From Utricularia gibba (lineage: Eukaryota > Streptophyta > Magnoliopsida > Lamiales > Lentibulariaceae): DNA of 64,000 nt. The stretch is taken from NCBI GenBank assembly GCA_002189035.1, contig CM007989.1, positions 1,426,001 to 1,490,000 on the forward strand, written 5' to 3'. Positions 1 through 10,928 of the stretch are shown in pieces (the first letter of the stretch is position 1; every line of letters begins with the position of its first letter). The position numbers were made by a program, and so were the translations under genes. Below the pieces are notes generated by a model. It made no database searches. It saw only the letters and a program-made list of their open reading frames with translations, and was not told where the DNA came from.

Positions 1-241
1 AATCCAAGTAAATCGAAGAAGAAGCCCTAGACTCGGAGTCCAACACCCATTATTTAAAAGCCACTGTCCTAACGAATTGAATGATGGGAGATGGAGAACT
101 TGTCCGCACAAACACGGAAACATCACCCCTCGCCCATGAAAAAGATGACACAGATGCGCACAAATGTTTCCACTTTTACCCACACACTAAAATAAAAAAA
201 GATTTTGCTTGGATTCATTACCGCTTGCTTTCCCTTCTTGT

Positions 242-260
242 GGGAGGGAGGGAGGGAGGG
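242..260 (+). repeat. G-tract repeat, potential G-quadruplex
   Basis: Five GGG tracts are separated by single A residues, written (GGGA)4GGG. This satisfies the usual G3+N1-7 quadruplex pattern with very short loops. It lies about 330 bp beyond the stop codon of the minus-strand CONSTANS-like gene, so it may fall in or near that transcript's 3' region, where the transcript would carry the C-rich strand. Any function is inference. Confidence 0.7.
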
Positions 261-296
261 AAACCCTCATCCTCCTCCTCTGCCCTAAAAATAAAA

Positions 297-300
<4 letters not shown>

Positions 301-332
<32 letters not shown>
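301..332. repeat. (AT)16 microsatellite
   Basis: A perfect dinucleotide AT run is read directly from the sequence. It is probably length-polymorphic. Confidence 0.95.
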
Positions 333-336
<4 letters not shown>

Positions 337-589
337 GTATTATTGTTTTTTGGACATGTTTAAATGTAATAAATTATATTACAAGTCGGGTAAAGGCCGG
401 CCAATTGGAACTACATTTAGGAGGTGGAGAAACGACAGGCGGGTCTAGATGGAATTTACATTTTTCTCCCCGAAGAAAAAGTGCACAAAGTAAATATGAT
501 GAAAATTGAGAGCAACCTAATTAAAAAAAAATTACTACGAAATTACGATGGGACGACCCGGGACGGGACCCAGATCCGAAGCACCAAAA

Positions 590-1780
590 TCAGTTGAAGA
601 CCGACGGAACGACGCCGTATCTGGATCTGGGATCCGGTTCGGCGAGGAGGAGGCCGCCGACGGCCTCGTCGTCGGCGGTGGGGGTTCTTTTAGCGAACCG
701 GCCTTTCACTCTGGGCCTTGCTTCTGCGTACGCCTTACGTGATGCGTAGCGTATGGTCTTTTCAAATTTCCTTCTCTTTCTCTTCTCCTTGTACCTTAAA
801 ACCCTAGCTTCCCGGTCAACGTCGCCTTGATTCTTGGGGACGTCGATGCAGATGGATCGGGGAAATGGGTGGGATAATTCCGACATCGAGCTGCCGTCCG
901 GCACGACGCCGTAGTCGATCGACGGCGACGATACCTAGGCGAGGCAATCAAGAATAACTTCCCAAAACAAAAATAAAATAATAAAAATATTTTTAATTTC
1001 AACATATTACAGATAGGATAATTTTATTTTAATTAAAATATCTCAACGTGAGATTTCGTGTATGCAAATGGTTTTAATTTTATTTTTAAGAAAATTAAAA
1101 AATAGGTTTAAAAATCAGAGTGGAGAAAATGAGCTTACAGTGTAGCTAAGCGATGGATTGTTGTTGCTGGAGGCGTAGGAATTGAAGTGGGAAGGTGGAA
1201 ACTCAAGCTTGATGCCGTTCTCCGGCGAGAAATCCTGGAGAAGCCTGGCGGTGGCCGGCGGGGGTTCTGGAATAGGCCTGCAAGGAGCTACGCCCGGGTG
1301 CGATGAGATACTGTAGTAATCGAGATCGAGGAAATTTTGAGGCGAGTCGGAGTCCAGCAGCATCAGCTCAACAGGCTGAGGCGGCGCGTTAAACGCACCC
1401 ATCATCTTCTCGGCCGTGTGGTAGAACGCGGACAGAGACACGCGCTCGTGTCGACTGGCGAGTGGGTTCGCCGAGTGGATGTCGCTGTCGCAGGCGGAGC
1501 AGAGCGCTGCCGAATCGGCTTTGCAGGCGAGGACCGCGGGGCTCCGTTCGCAGACGTCGCATATCCAAACCCTTTCGTGGAGCGGTTTGTTGACGTGGAG
1601 CCTCGAGTCGCAGGAGACGCAGAAGAAAGCGGCATCGGACACGCAGAATAGAATCGCGGGGGCCGCGTCGCAGCAGCTGCACAGCTTCCTCCCCGGATTA
1701 TGGCCGCCGGGGAAGAATCTAGACCTGATGGCCGCGGCGGCTGCGGCTGCGGCGCCGTGGTCGACGGAGAAGATTCCCAT
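590..1780 (-). CDS. CONSTANS-like B-box/CCT transcription factor
   Basis: Two coding exons, 1780-1139 and 934-590, join in phase 0 across a GT-AG intron and give 328 aa. After a polyalanine tract, residues 34-72 and 73-113 are two tandem B-boxes. B-box 2 carries the normal [15 protein letters not shown] pattern, while B-box 1 has a shortened H-x5-H spacing instead of H-x8-H. Exon 2 encodes a CCT domain at about 255-297 ([20 protein letters not shown] and onward), which mediates nuclear import and contact with NF-Y subunits in this family. Two B-boxes plus CCT place it in COL group I, closest in feel to COL3/4/5, regulators of flowering and light signalling. An in-frame upstream ATG at 1885 exists, but its 35-residue extension looks like untranslated leader. 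The intron position just before the VVPDG motif is typical of the family. Confidence 0.92.
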
Positions 1781-4700
1781 AGTCGTTCGGAAGGTGTAAG
1801 CAAGATCTGTTTCTATTATGCGAGTTAAAGAGAGGGGGAGACACATCCCCCCCTGTGGGGTTAACACGTGACACTTCCACGCCATTAATTTATGTTATCA
1901 ATCCACTGGGATCGTCAACTCGATCAGTTCAATTTTCTGAAACCCTCCCTCCAGCTACAAGAATGAATTAGTGACTTAATCCCCCTTTATTAGCTGATTA
2001 GAAACGACATCTGTCAGTTGTGTTTTGCTCATCCTTCTGTTGGATATAACTACAAAAGACGCCCAAAACCGAGTAAACAGATCAGGCTACTTTTCTCCAT
2101 CACCCATCTCAGGAAAGCTTCCACTGATCAAAAAAGAAGAACCCCAAATGGATTAACTAGGTCGAGGCACTACGTGAGAGTTGAATCCAGCTTCGTTATT
2201 ACAAACCCTTATTTCTCTAAATCCGATGTGGGTTTGGTTCAATCCAATATGTTTCACGTTTGTGCCCGTGTGAAAAACTGGGTCCTGAGGTGAAAATGGT
2301 ATGTTGCCTTTTGCCGAAAGTGTCTGTTCTTTGTTGGATATTTTTATTTATTGGTATTTGTTGCGTTCGCTGTTTTCACGCCAACCCAAAATCTCTCAGA
2401 CAACTTGGCAAATGGTTGCCCAGTTTTAGTAACACAGGAAGGAACCGTAAATCAATCAGCCCCTCCCTCCATTGCTGTGTTCTTGGTTATCATTTCAATG
2501 TCTGGGTGTTACGGAAATTGAAGGAAGCCCGAGGAATGAATAATTGAGAGCCAAGAGGCGAGAGGATTAAAAGTTCTAGGGCGAAAGCATTATTCACAAT
2601 AACTTACTGCGAACCCTAATGCTAAATCATCGTCTGCGACAGCCTAGTTCTGGGTCCGGGGCTGATTAAATGCAGCCATGATGCCTGATGGGGCGAGTCC
2701 TTCCATGGCTCCCGAGCGAGCACACAACTACAATACGCGAATTGAATTCCTTATTTCTTTCTTCCTTTGTTGGAAGACAAAGGAACAGCACTGTTCTCTA
2801 AGCCAGCCGCAGGAAAGAAACACAATCTTTTCACTTGATTACCAGCCAGCCATTCCTCCTCTGCGTCTATGTATGTATACCTAGGATCTGAGTGAGCTCG
2901 GGGAGCCATTATGGTGTGGCAATAACTACATGAGGCGGGCGATCAAGAGGTCGCCTGCCTGTGTGTATTGTCTTTACCTCTCCTTGGAAGGGCGCTTGAA
3001 CGTGACAGTTGCTCTGACAACAAGGATAAGGTTTTTTAATCAGGTAATCGGAATGAATAGTAGTGGAGGGTGGTTGGATAGGAACCCCAGTACAATTGAT
3101 GTAGGGGACAACGACTCCTCATCAATTATGCAACCAAAGCAAGCACTACGCCTACTTTACCGGCTTCATTCCCAGTCCACTTCCTCCATTCTTGAAACCA
3201 ACCAACCAATCGGGACTTGAGCTTCAGATCCCCTCCTCCAGCTAAAACCACACACACATTCACATCTTTTCATTCTACTTGCATACCATAGACTGATTTT
3301 GAAAAAGGACTTGTGTCAAAACAGTGTGTGAAAAAAGTACTCATGTCATGTGTAATTTTTTATATGTGTTAAGATGAAGTTTATCGGTATGTTTGTTAAG
3401 CTCATAAAATCATGTTTTACCCATAAAACTCAAGTATATAATAAATATAAATTATATTAGATAAGATTAAACATAAACGATTATTATTGATACACAATAT
3501 ATTATATAATTGACTAGTTTAATTTCAAGTTTTGATGTGTGATTATTTCTTTTAATGATACAAATATATGACTAAAATACTATTTTGTGTTTCATATAGT
3601 TAAAGAAGAAATACAATTCTTTTGCAAAGTACCAATGTATTCAATAGTGTACATAAAATATACATAGTTATTAACACATGTACAGTTAGAAGGATAAAGT
3701 GTTTAATTGTGTTATTTAAATATATTGAGAAATATTTCAATAGGGGAATGTGAATGAGACTAAATAGAATGATATTTGATTAATAAAATATAAATAGAAT
3801 GATAAATGTTTTTTTACATTGAAAAATAATTATAAATTCACCATTTTTTAATATAACTAAATAGAGAAGAAGTTTAGGGTAACAATACTAAATGAGTCAT
3901 TTGATAAATAACGGTGAGATTGGCATATGCTGAACTTCAAGGACATTAAATCCCAATGTCAATTCTTTTTAAATATTATTCCACATAATAAATATAAAAT
4001 ATAAATATATTTATTAATATTTTATATTTAATATCACCAATTACACACATCCAATCGAAATATGAATGAACAACAAAACATATTTCATTTAACTTTTAGG
4101 AAAGGACATTTGGGGTGTATTAAAAATATGGTCATCCTCGCTTAAACATGAGAGATAATTAAATATTCTTAATTAAAAAAATTGGTTGAATATGTGAGAG
4201 AGAATGAAAGTATGACTACATTTGTAAATGAATCTGATATTTGGTTTCTATGTGCATTTGTTCTCAACACACACATTCTATCCAACTTATAATCAAATAT
4301 TTGAGTGCTCAAAAACCTCGGACGGTAGGGTTTTTGGTGCCGCAGGTTCGAATCTCCGATGCGTTGTTCTAAAGAAGCGTACGTTAGTGAAGTCGCCGCA
4401 TGCGCTTGTTAGAGAAAAGCAGATATTTTTGCGATCCAAGGGGGATGTATCTGTCCAGTTTTGTGTGTGGTTCGAGCTCGCCCACGTCTGTCTTGTTAGA
4501 GCAGATATTATTATTATTATCGAGTATTAATTCGAATTTTCAAATATTTAATAAATAAACAATAAAACCCAATAAAAAAGAGCAACTCCCGTAACGAGAA
4601 GATTATTTTATCCTTTTCGCGGTGGCCAAAAAGGCATCGCCTTTATGCAATAAAAGATGCACCTTTTAATTAATGTCCCATAAAAAAATAAGTCATGTCA

Positions 4701-5425
4701 GGTTTAATATTGAAAATTTTACACCATATAATAATATTGTACGGTACATGTATTATCAAAAACGAATGACCTTGAAATAAATTTCGCATATACCAAATAT
4801 TCAAAGGAGAAATATTTGATTCTAAAATATTTTTATACAAAGAGAATGTTTTTATAATGCGAAAACTTTGTTACTCGATTCCCTATTTTGCTATTTTCTA
4901 CATGAAATGACGAATTTACCCCTGACGAAATGATAGTTGGGATTTTGACATGATGTTGTTTTGGAGTGTTTTCATACGTCACAGGACAGGGAGGATGGGC
5001 CCTTCCGCGCAGAACAATTTAGAGAGGAGAAGAGGCAAGCGTCGGGGTCTCAGCATCGACTGCTTCGGACACAACTGTCCCCACATGACCTTGCGCCACA
5101 TGCGACCACGGGGCACATTTGCCCCTTTCGACGGATCTGACCACGGTGGTCATGAGTTCCAGTTCGTCGGAAGATGATGATCATATGTATCCCCCATTCG
5201 GATTCGTTTCTGTGGAGTTTATGGGAGTTGTGTGTTTTCTTGGTGTGATTTTTTTTCACGTCCCCCATGTTCCCGTGTGACCCCTTTTAAGATTTCTGTT
5301 ATTTTATTGTTTAGATTCGAGTACACCACACATCCACACAGAGATATTGTGTTTTGGAATGGAAGCCATATGTTCTTCTGAGGTTTATGAGGTAAAACCC
5401 AGGGAATCCTCTTCCTCATTCTGGT
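1781..5425. other. Intergenic, upstream of COL gene to 3' end of MYB
   Basis: The 3.6-kb AT-rich stretch includes the COL promoter side. Short plus-strand open frames around 2.0-3.2 kb show no domain or splice pattern. A tRNA-like B-box (GGTTCGAATC) near 4346 hints at a decayed SINE but lacks a convincing A-box. Two small perfect hairpins sit at 5110-5125 and 5138-5152. I see no supported gene. Confidence 0.55.
5110..5152. repeat. Two adjacent short inverted repeats
   Basis: GGGGCA-catt-TGCCCC at 5110-5125 and TGACCAC-g-GTGGTCA at 5138-5152 are both perfect stems. They lie about 275-315 bp past the MYB stop codon, possibly within its 3' untranslated or termination region. Their role is unknown. 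Confidence 0.6.
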
Positions 5426-6744
5426 TTACTGCTGCATACCGTATTCCATGAGAAAGATTTCATCCGACTGATGAACCGAATGCGAGTCCAAGAACGAGCA
5501 GTTGGTCCCCAATTCGGCGGACCAGTACCCCAACTCCTCATTCGATCCATCTGTTTCGTCAATCCTATCGTTTCCTGGCATCACCATCTCCGTGCTACCA
5601 AAGCTGTAGTCCAGTAGGTCGTGAATGTCACTTTGGATAAACCCTGGATTAGGCTGATCATCGACATTTGGAAGATTGTGGGGCGTTGGATCTTTAAATT
5701 GATCATGGCCGTAAAACTTTGGCAGCATTGGCTTCGGCTTAGGCCAGTCGCACATTGGTAGAGGATCGTTGCTTTGGAGCTGCATGTGAAGCTGAAGCCT
5801 CTCCATAGCTGAGTTGCTCAAACTGCTATTGTCTTCTTCTCCTCCTACTCCTCCATTGGTTGATACCGACGCTTGTCGTCGCTGTCCAAGCAATTTTTTC
5901 TTTAGCCTCGTGTTCCAGTAGTTCTTGACATCGTTGTCTGTTCTTCCCGGAAGCTGAGCCGCGATGATCGACCACCTACGATCGCATCAACTAGTTGATG
6001 AATTTTTGCAAGAAACATAACAAACGCTTTGTTCACAGTAGCCATGCAAAACACTGAACAAAACAAAATTTCAATTCAATGAAAATGTAGCCTTCTGTCT
6101 GAATATGAACTTACTAAATGCAGGAATGTTCTATGTGACAAGTACTTGGTACCTTTTTGGTGAAAATCCATCAGACCACATCATGTTTTCTTGAATAGTG
6201 TGTATACATAACTCATAAGGGCACATTTTATTGAAAATACTAATGTATACGTAACTCATACAGCTACAGAAAGGGTCTGTGTGCAGTGTTGAATGTAGCC
6301 ATCATATAAGCAGCTATTTGGACGTGGTTTCAACCCCTGAAACACATTCATTTTAGTGCATAGAAGGAAACCTGCTTCCAATACTGATGTATAAGCTTGA
6401 AATGATACCATCTTCTTCTTCAGTAAACCCACCATGCTTTATATTAGGTCTCAGGTAGTTAAGCCATCTAAGCCGACAGCTCTTCCCACATCTCTTCAAC
6501 CCTGCACAAGTACTCGATTCGGGTTCAATAGAAGAACATGATGAAATCACCTCACCCGATGATTACATGAATTTGTTAAGTGATCCTAAAGGGTAGTTCC
6601 AGCAAAACCTATTTTTGCAGGAAGAGCAATCCAATTGCCGCCAGTGCCATATTTCTCTATATGCTCCTTGAGCTTAGCGTCCTCCTCTGGAGACCATGGC
6701 CCCTTCTTCACATTATCTTTGTCACAGCAAGGCGCTCTTCCCAT
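5426..6744 (-). CDS. R2R3-MYB factor, subgroup 14 (RAX/MYB36-like)
   Basis: Three exons (6744-6609, 6501-6372, 5975-5426) use the two canonical R2R3-MYB intron positions and give 271 aa. The N-terminus [20 protein letters not shown] starts R2. The second repeat contains [20 protein letters not shown], and R3 ends in [16 protein letters not shown]. The R2 signature [10 protein letters not shown], with the extra glycine, marks subgroup 14, which includes the RAX/Blind axillary-meristem factors and MYB36, MYB68 and MYB84. The [17 protein letters not shown] segment is nearest to the MYB36/RAX branch. The C-terminal half is acidic and Asn/Ser-rich with no named motif. Assignment to a single orthologue would need a tree. 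Confidence 0.93.
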
Positions 6745-8026
6745 CTCCTGGCTCCTCCCAACTGCCTTGCTTCCTTCCTCGGGAAGAATTTATAGGTCAG
6801 ATGATGACGTGTCAACCCAAGAAAGTTCTACCTTAGCAGCCACCTCAACTCTTCACAGGCCTCTGCTGATTCCCAGCTCCTCCAATGGGGGTTTTGGATG
6901 AGTTCAGAGTCGAAAATGACTCCAATCAGAAGCCAGAGTAATTGAACTAGATGGGGAGAAGACAAAGACGAAGATATTTTTTTTCTTTGGGAAAAGAATA
7001 TCTCGTAAAGTAATGATTTTTATATACTCCGGCGGACATGGCCTTGTGTTTGTCCCAGAGTTGGCATGGGAATCCGCCTCTCCTCTTTCCATTCACGCTG
7101 CAGCTTCTTCTACGTCAGCGTAGAAGACCCGGGCCCACACTTGTCCAAACTGTGATCATCATTCCTGTTGTGAAATTTGTGTAGTGTCGGTGTGACATTA
7201 TTGATTTGGATTTTGGAGGATAAGACTGACCGTACACATGGCTGAAACAAATTTGCTAATCAGAGAATGCCACCAAAAAAAAATTAGAAATATCCAGATT
7301 GGGCCTCGGGTCCGGCCCTAACCGGACTTAAATGCCCTTGCTCTACCCATTATCTATTTCCATTTTGTTTTTCAATTTAAATATTCCTCGTCTGAATGAA
7401 AAAAAAAATCGAATATGTCTTTTTAGCACATCGTTTTAAAAATGTATATTTTAAATTAGATTATATTTATTAAATGTGTTCAAAATGGATGAACAAGAGA
7501 TAATAAACAAAACTGATTTAATTGAAAAAAATCCAGTAAGAGAATTTTTTTTTTCAAATACATGATTTGAATAATCATGCATTTATTTTACAAATTATGT
7601 ATAAAAATGCATCAATTAAAAGGATATAATTATTAAGACATGCTTGCTTAAAAGATGCAAACAAACCTACCAAATACTTATATTTTCAGTTTCACTTCTC
7701 CCCAAAAACATGTGTGTGGGTGACAATCAAAATTAGAAACTCCACTAGAAATCTGAGATAAAGTCCATGTGCACAAATTGACAATATTATGTACAAAAGC
7801 TGGTGTACTCCAGCTTCACAAAATCAGACTCTTCACACCAATTGGGGAAAAATAATCATAAATCCAAAATAAAATTAAAAAAAAAAAGAGTTTCAGTTGG
7901 CATAAGCATACAAAATAAGAATATGCCATTTCCACTCCACCAGCAAGACTTTTACCTCAAGCCTCCTGTATTTTTTTTCTAAACTTTGAAAAAAAAAATT
8001 GAAAAATCAATTGATGGATGAATCAA
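6745..8026. other. Intergenic between MYB and DUF761 genes
   Basis: The near part is the MYB promoter. The rest is AT-rich and includes the expected 3' flank of the DUF761 gene. No gene or structured repeat is recognised. Confidence 0.6.
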
Positions 8027-8431
8027 TCAAGGCGATCGCTGCGAATCAAAGCTATTGCTCCTCAAGTACCGTAGCTCCAGCGAAACCTGCCTCTCCAGTT
8101 GAAGCTGCTTGTAAAAATTGGCAATGAAAACGTCAGCTCGTTTGTCCACGTCATCCTCCAATTGGAAGCTGATCGTTCTCTGGAGGCTCACCGCCGATCC
8201 TGGCTCCTCCACCGATTCCATGTCCTCGAAGACTGCCGTCAAGCCCCGTCGAATAGGTAGGCTGAGTCTTCTCTTGCTGCCCAGGGATCCGATGATCGGC
8301 GCGAGCTTCCATTTGTTGACGGTGAGATCCAGAAGGATCTTGATCTTGTTGACGGCCTGCTTCAGGCGTCCGATCACCGATCGCCGTCCCGTCGTCATGT
8401 CCGATGCGTGCGCCGAAAGGAGGGTTTTCAA
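8027..8431 (-). CDS. Small DUF761-domain protein
   Basis: A single exon encodes 134 aa. The C-terminal part (DDVDKRADVFIANFYKQLQ, then LERQVSLELRY) is the DUF761 signature found in cotton-fibre-expressed and related plant proteins. The N-terminal basic segment (GRLKQAVNKIKILLDLTVNK) is also typical of this family. The family's biochemical role is not established, and I see no signal peptide, membrane segment or catalytic motif. A second ATG 11 codons in (8398) would shorten the protein to 123 aa, and the sequence does not decide between them. Confidence 0.85.
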   Translation of the reverse strand: MKTLLSAHASDMTTGRRSVIGRLKQAVNKIKILLDLTVNKWKLAPIIGSLGSKRRLSLPIRRGLTAVFEDMESVEEPGSAVSLQRTISFQLEDDVDKRADVFIANFYKQLQLERQVSLELRYLRSNSFDSQRSP

Positions 8432-9096
8432 AATATGTGGTGGAATTTAGGTATAAAGGCATCGGGTATTTATGCACAAGGGATGCTTGTGAAGCCCGCC
8501 GCGGAAGTTGACATACACTGCTTCCGAGAACTGCCGAATGACAGCTGGATAATTAATTTCATAAATGGTGATATATTTTTTTTCAACGACATGACCGCTG
8601 AAATTTTGTTACAACCGTGTAGCGTCTAATTCTGGTAAAAATCATGATTAAAAAAATTTAATTATTATTCAATCAAATTTAAATTAGCTTTTATAATAAA
8701 TGATTTACTATACAAAACGATATAATCATAATTATATAATGATGATTTAATATCTTCAAAGTGCAATTAATGAAGAATATATGGTCAAGATTTAGAAATA
8801 GAACATAGTAACCGTCGTCACATGCAAAACATTGAATACTCCTTTTTCTCAGCCCCATGTCAACGCAAGGATGGGGTCGTTGATTGCAATTACAGCTTTA
8901 TCTCGGGGTCATCACGTAATTTCAAAAAGTAAGAGCCCCAGATGCGAATTTATTATAAAGATAATTTGAATAATCAGGAAGCATGCTACCATGCTTCGAA
9001 TCATTAAAGCAATGTTGCTTTCGTGCACGACTTCAGGTTCACAAGGCAGTCAGTCCGTACCACTCACGAAACTCGTATTCTGAAAAAGTCAACTAT
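8432..9096. other. Intergenic, upstream of DUF761 gene
   Basis: AT-rich promoter-side DNA with no recognised gene or repeat. Confidence 0.6.
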
Positions 9097-9495
9097 TTAT
9101 GACTTTTTTTTCTCTACAGAATCTGCAGTGGAAGCCCCGTGGGAATGGAGACCGGGGGTCTTCTGGGAAGCTTGACCTTCTTCGCTACATTGTTGCATGG
9201 AATGTTCTGGAAACATCGGTGAAGATCCCAGCATGCCTTTGTTTTCGCGATGCAATGGAACGAGAGTTGCGATCAGATATTGGAACGGGAAGAAAGGTGT
9301 TGAAGAGAAAGAGCTGTAGCTGCTCCTGAGTGACTTCATTGCTGTAGAAGCTGATCTTCCCTGTCTGGAAATTGCATCAGCAAACTTGTCGGGACAGCAC
9401 TGTGATCTAACGCGCCATCCATTCAGGATGATATTCCCATCAGAGAAGAAATGATGAATGACAGGATTGAACAGCGCCACCCTCCCGACCGTCAA
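9097..9495 (-). CDS. Unrecognised ORF, 132 aa
   Basis: The open frame is longer than most chance frames nearby and is rich in Ser, Gln and His in its second half, with two Cys near residue 33. I recognise no domain. A possible upstream piece on the same strand begins at an ATG near 9842 (MEFRDEQTPFTASF...) and runs to a stop near 9678, but I could not link it convincingly by splice sites. It may be an exon of a lineage-specific gene, a decayed gene, or chance. Confidence 0.25.
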   Translation of the reverse strand: MTVGRVALFNPVIHHFFSDGNIILNGWRVRSQCCPDKFADAISRQGRSASTAMKSLRSSYSSFSSTPFFPFQYLIATLVPLHRENKGMLGSSPMFPEHSMQQCSEEGQASQKTPGLHSHGASTADSVEKKKS

Positions 9496-10928
9496 AAAGA
9501 TTCACCATATGCGAACTGATACAAAAAGAACAATAAACAATAGAGAAAACGTGATAATCTATTGCTCTTGATCCTGGACAAATGCCTTCAATAAACATGG
9601 TAACTAAGATATGTCATCTAGTTGTCCGTATCTCAATTCCGGCATCTTTCAACAATCCACGATTTGATATCATCCTCAAATCCATGTCTCGGATGCCTGA
9701 GAACAGCAATCCAGCTTCCTCTGCGTGATGAAAGAGGGGGTTGTAGCTGGGTGGAAATACTCTTGGAGGAGCCAAGAAGAAGAAGCCACCGTCACCGGCA
9801 TGAATGAAGCAGTGAAGGGAGTCTGTTCATCACGGAATTCCATGCAAAAATCGGTTTTTTTTATTTTTCCGTACGATTGTTAAATATTGATCTATTTATT
9901 TGCTTTATTGGACAGAAAAAAGGTAAAAAGCGAACATTTTCAATGGGCTTAGCTGGCTCCAGCTCAGCGCAGCACACAGCTTGTGCTGGGGTGACGTGGC
10001 GCTAGAACACTCCTCCAATTCCCTTAATGTTTTTTTCATTTCAATAAAATATAAGATATCCGGATTTTTCTACATTCATCTTGAATTTATTAAAAAAAAC
10101 TCATTTATTTGGAATTTTACGAAATACAAATTAATTAGTATTAATTTTTTAGAAATAATTACAAAAAAGAAGCACCTGTGGTAGTTGAACAACTCAGCAC
10201 TTTTCTTAGCTTTCTGGAGCCCACCAGAAAACGAATCATCCAAAGAGGCCAACTGCACCAGGCCAGGCCACTGGCCAGCCCGCCATTTTTGACTACAGAG
10301 AAATATCTGAATCGAGATTTAATAAGGAAACTATATTTATATAATAATATATTTTTAAATTCAAATTTAAAATAATAAAATTTATAAGGAAAGAAGATAG
10401 ATATTGAATAATTAAAATGACATATAATTAAAATATTATTTACTTTAATTGTAACAGACACGCTAGCAATTTGGATGTTGCTATGGAATGTTTGATATAG
10501 ATATGTTTTTTAAAATATATGTAAATTCATTATAATCATGTTTAGAAAAATTCACCCAAGCTATCAGTTTTTGAATATATTAATAAAAATAATATTATTT
10601 TAAATATACAGATAAAAAAATTATCAAATAAATTTCAATTTTAATCAAATGATGTATGTAAATTTAAATATCAATAACTCAAATATATAACGAATTGACC
10701 TATACAACCAAATGTCTAGTCACATTTAGAAGAAATGGCTAAAGGGGTCATTAGCATGGGAATCTTGTCTGGGAGAAAAATGCAGATCTTTGGAAATCTG
10801 ATTTTTTTTATTAAATAAAGCTGTTGCATTATTTAATTTAGACATTAAAAACAGAACTAAACAGTTCTGGTACAATCTTAAGTGATTTTCGTTTCCCACT
10901 CATCGGAAAAGCTCTCTAGATTTCGCCT
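9496..10928. other. Intergenic, upstream of AAA-ATPase
   Basis: Mostly AT-rich DNA with a more GC-balanced patch at about 9600-9850 that could belong to the unrecognised minus-strand frame. No transposon termini were found. Confidence 0.5.

Larger units (their letters stand above)
1..589. other. 3' flank of the CONSTANS-like gene
   Basis: No credible gene is visible. The stretch holds a guanine-tract motif at 242-260 and an (AT)16 microsatellite at 301-332. Short open frames here have no recognisable domain. Confidence 0.6.

Noticed and set aside
2018-3220. Several 60-96-residue plus-strand frames
   Set aside because: No domain and no coding-like continuity; treated as intergenic.
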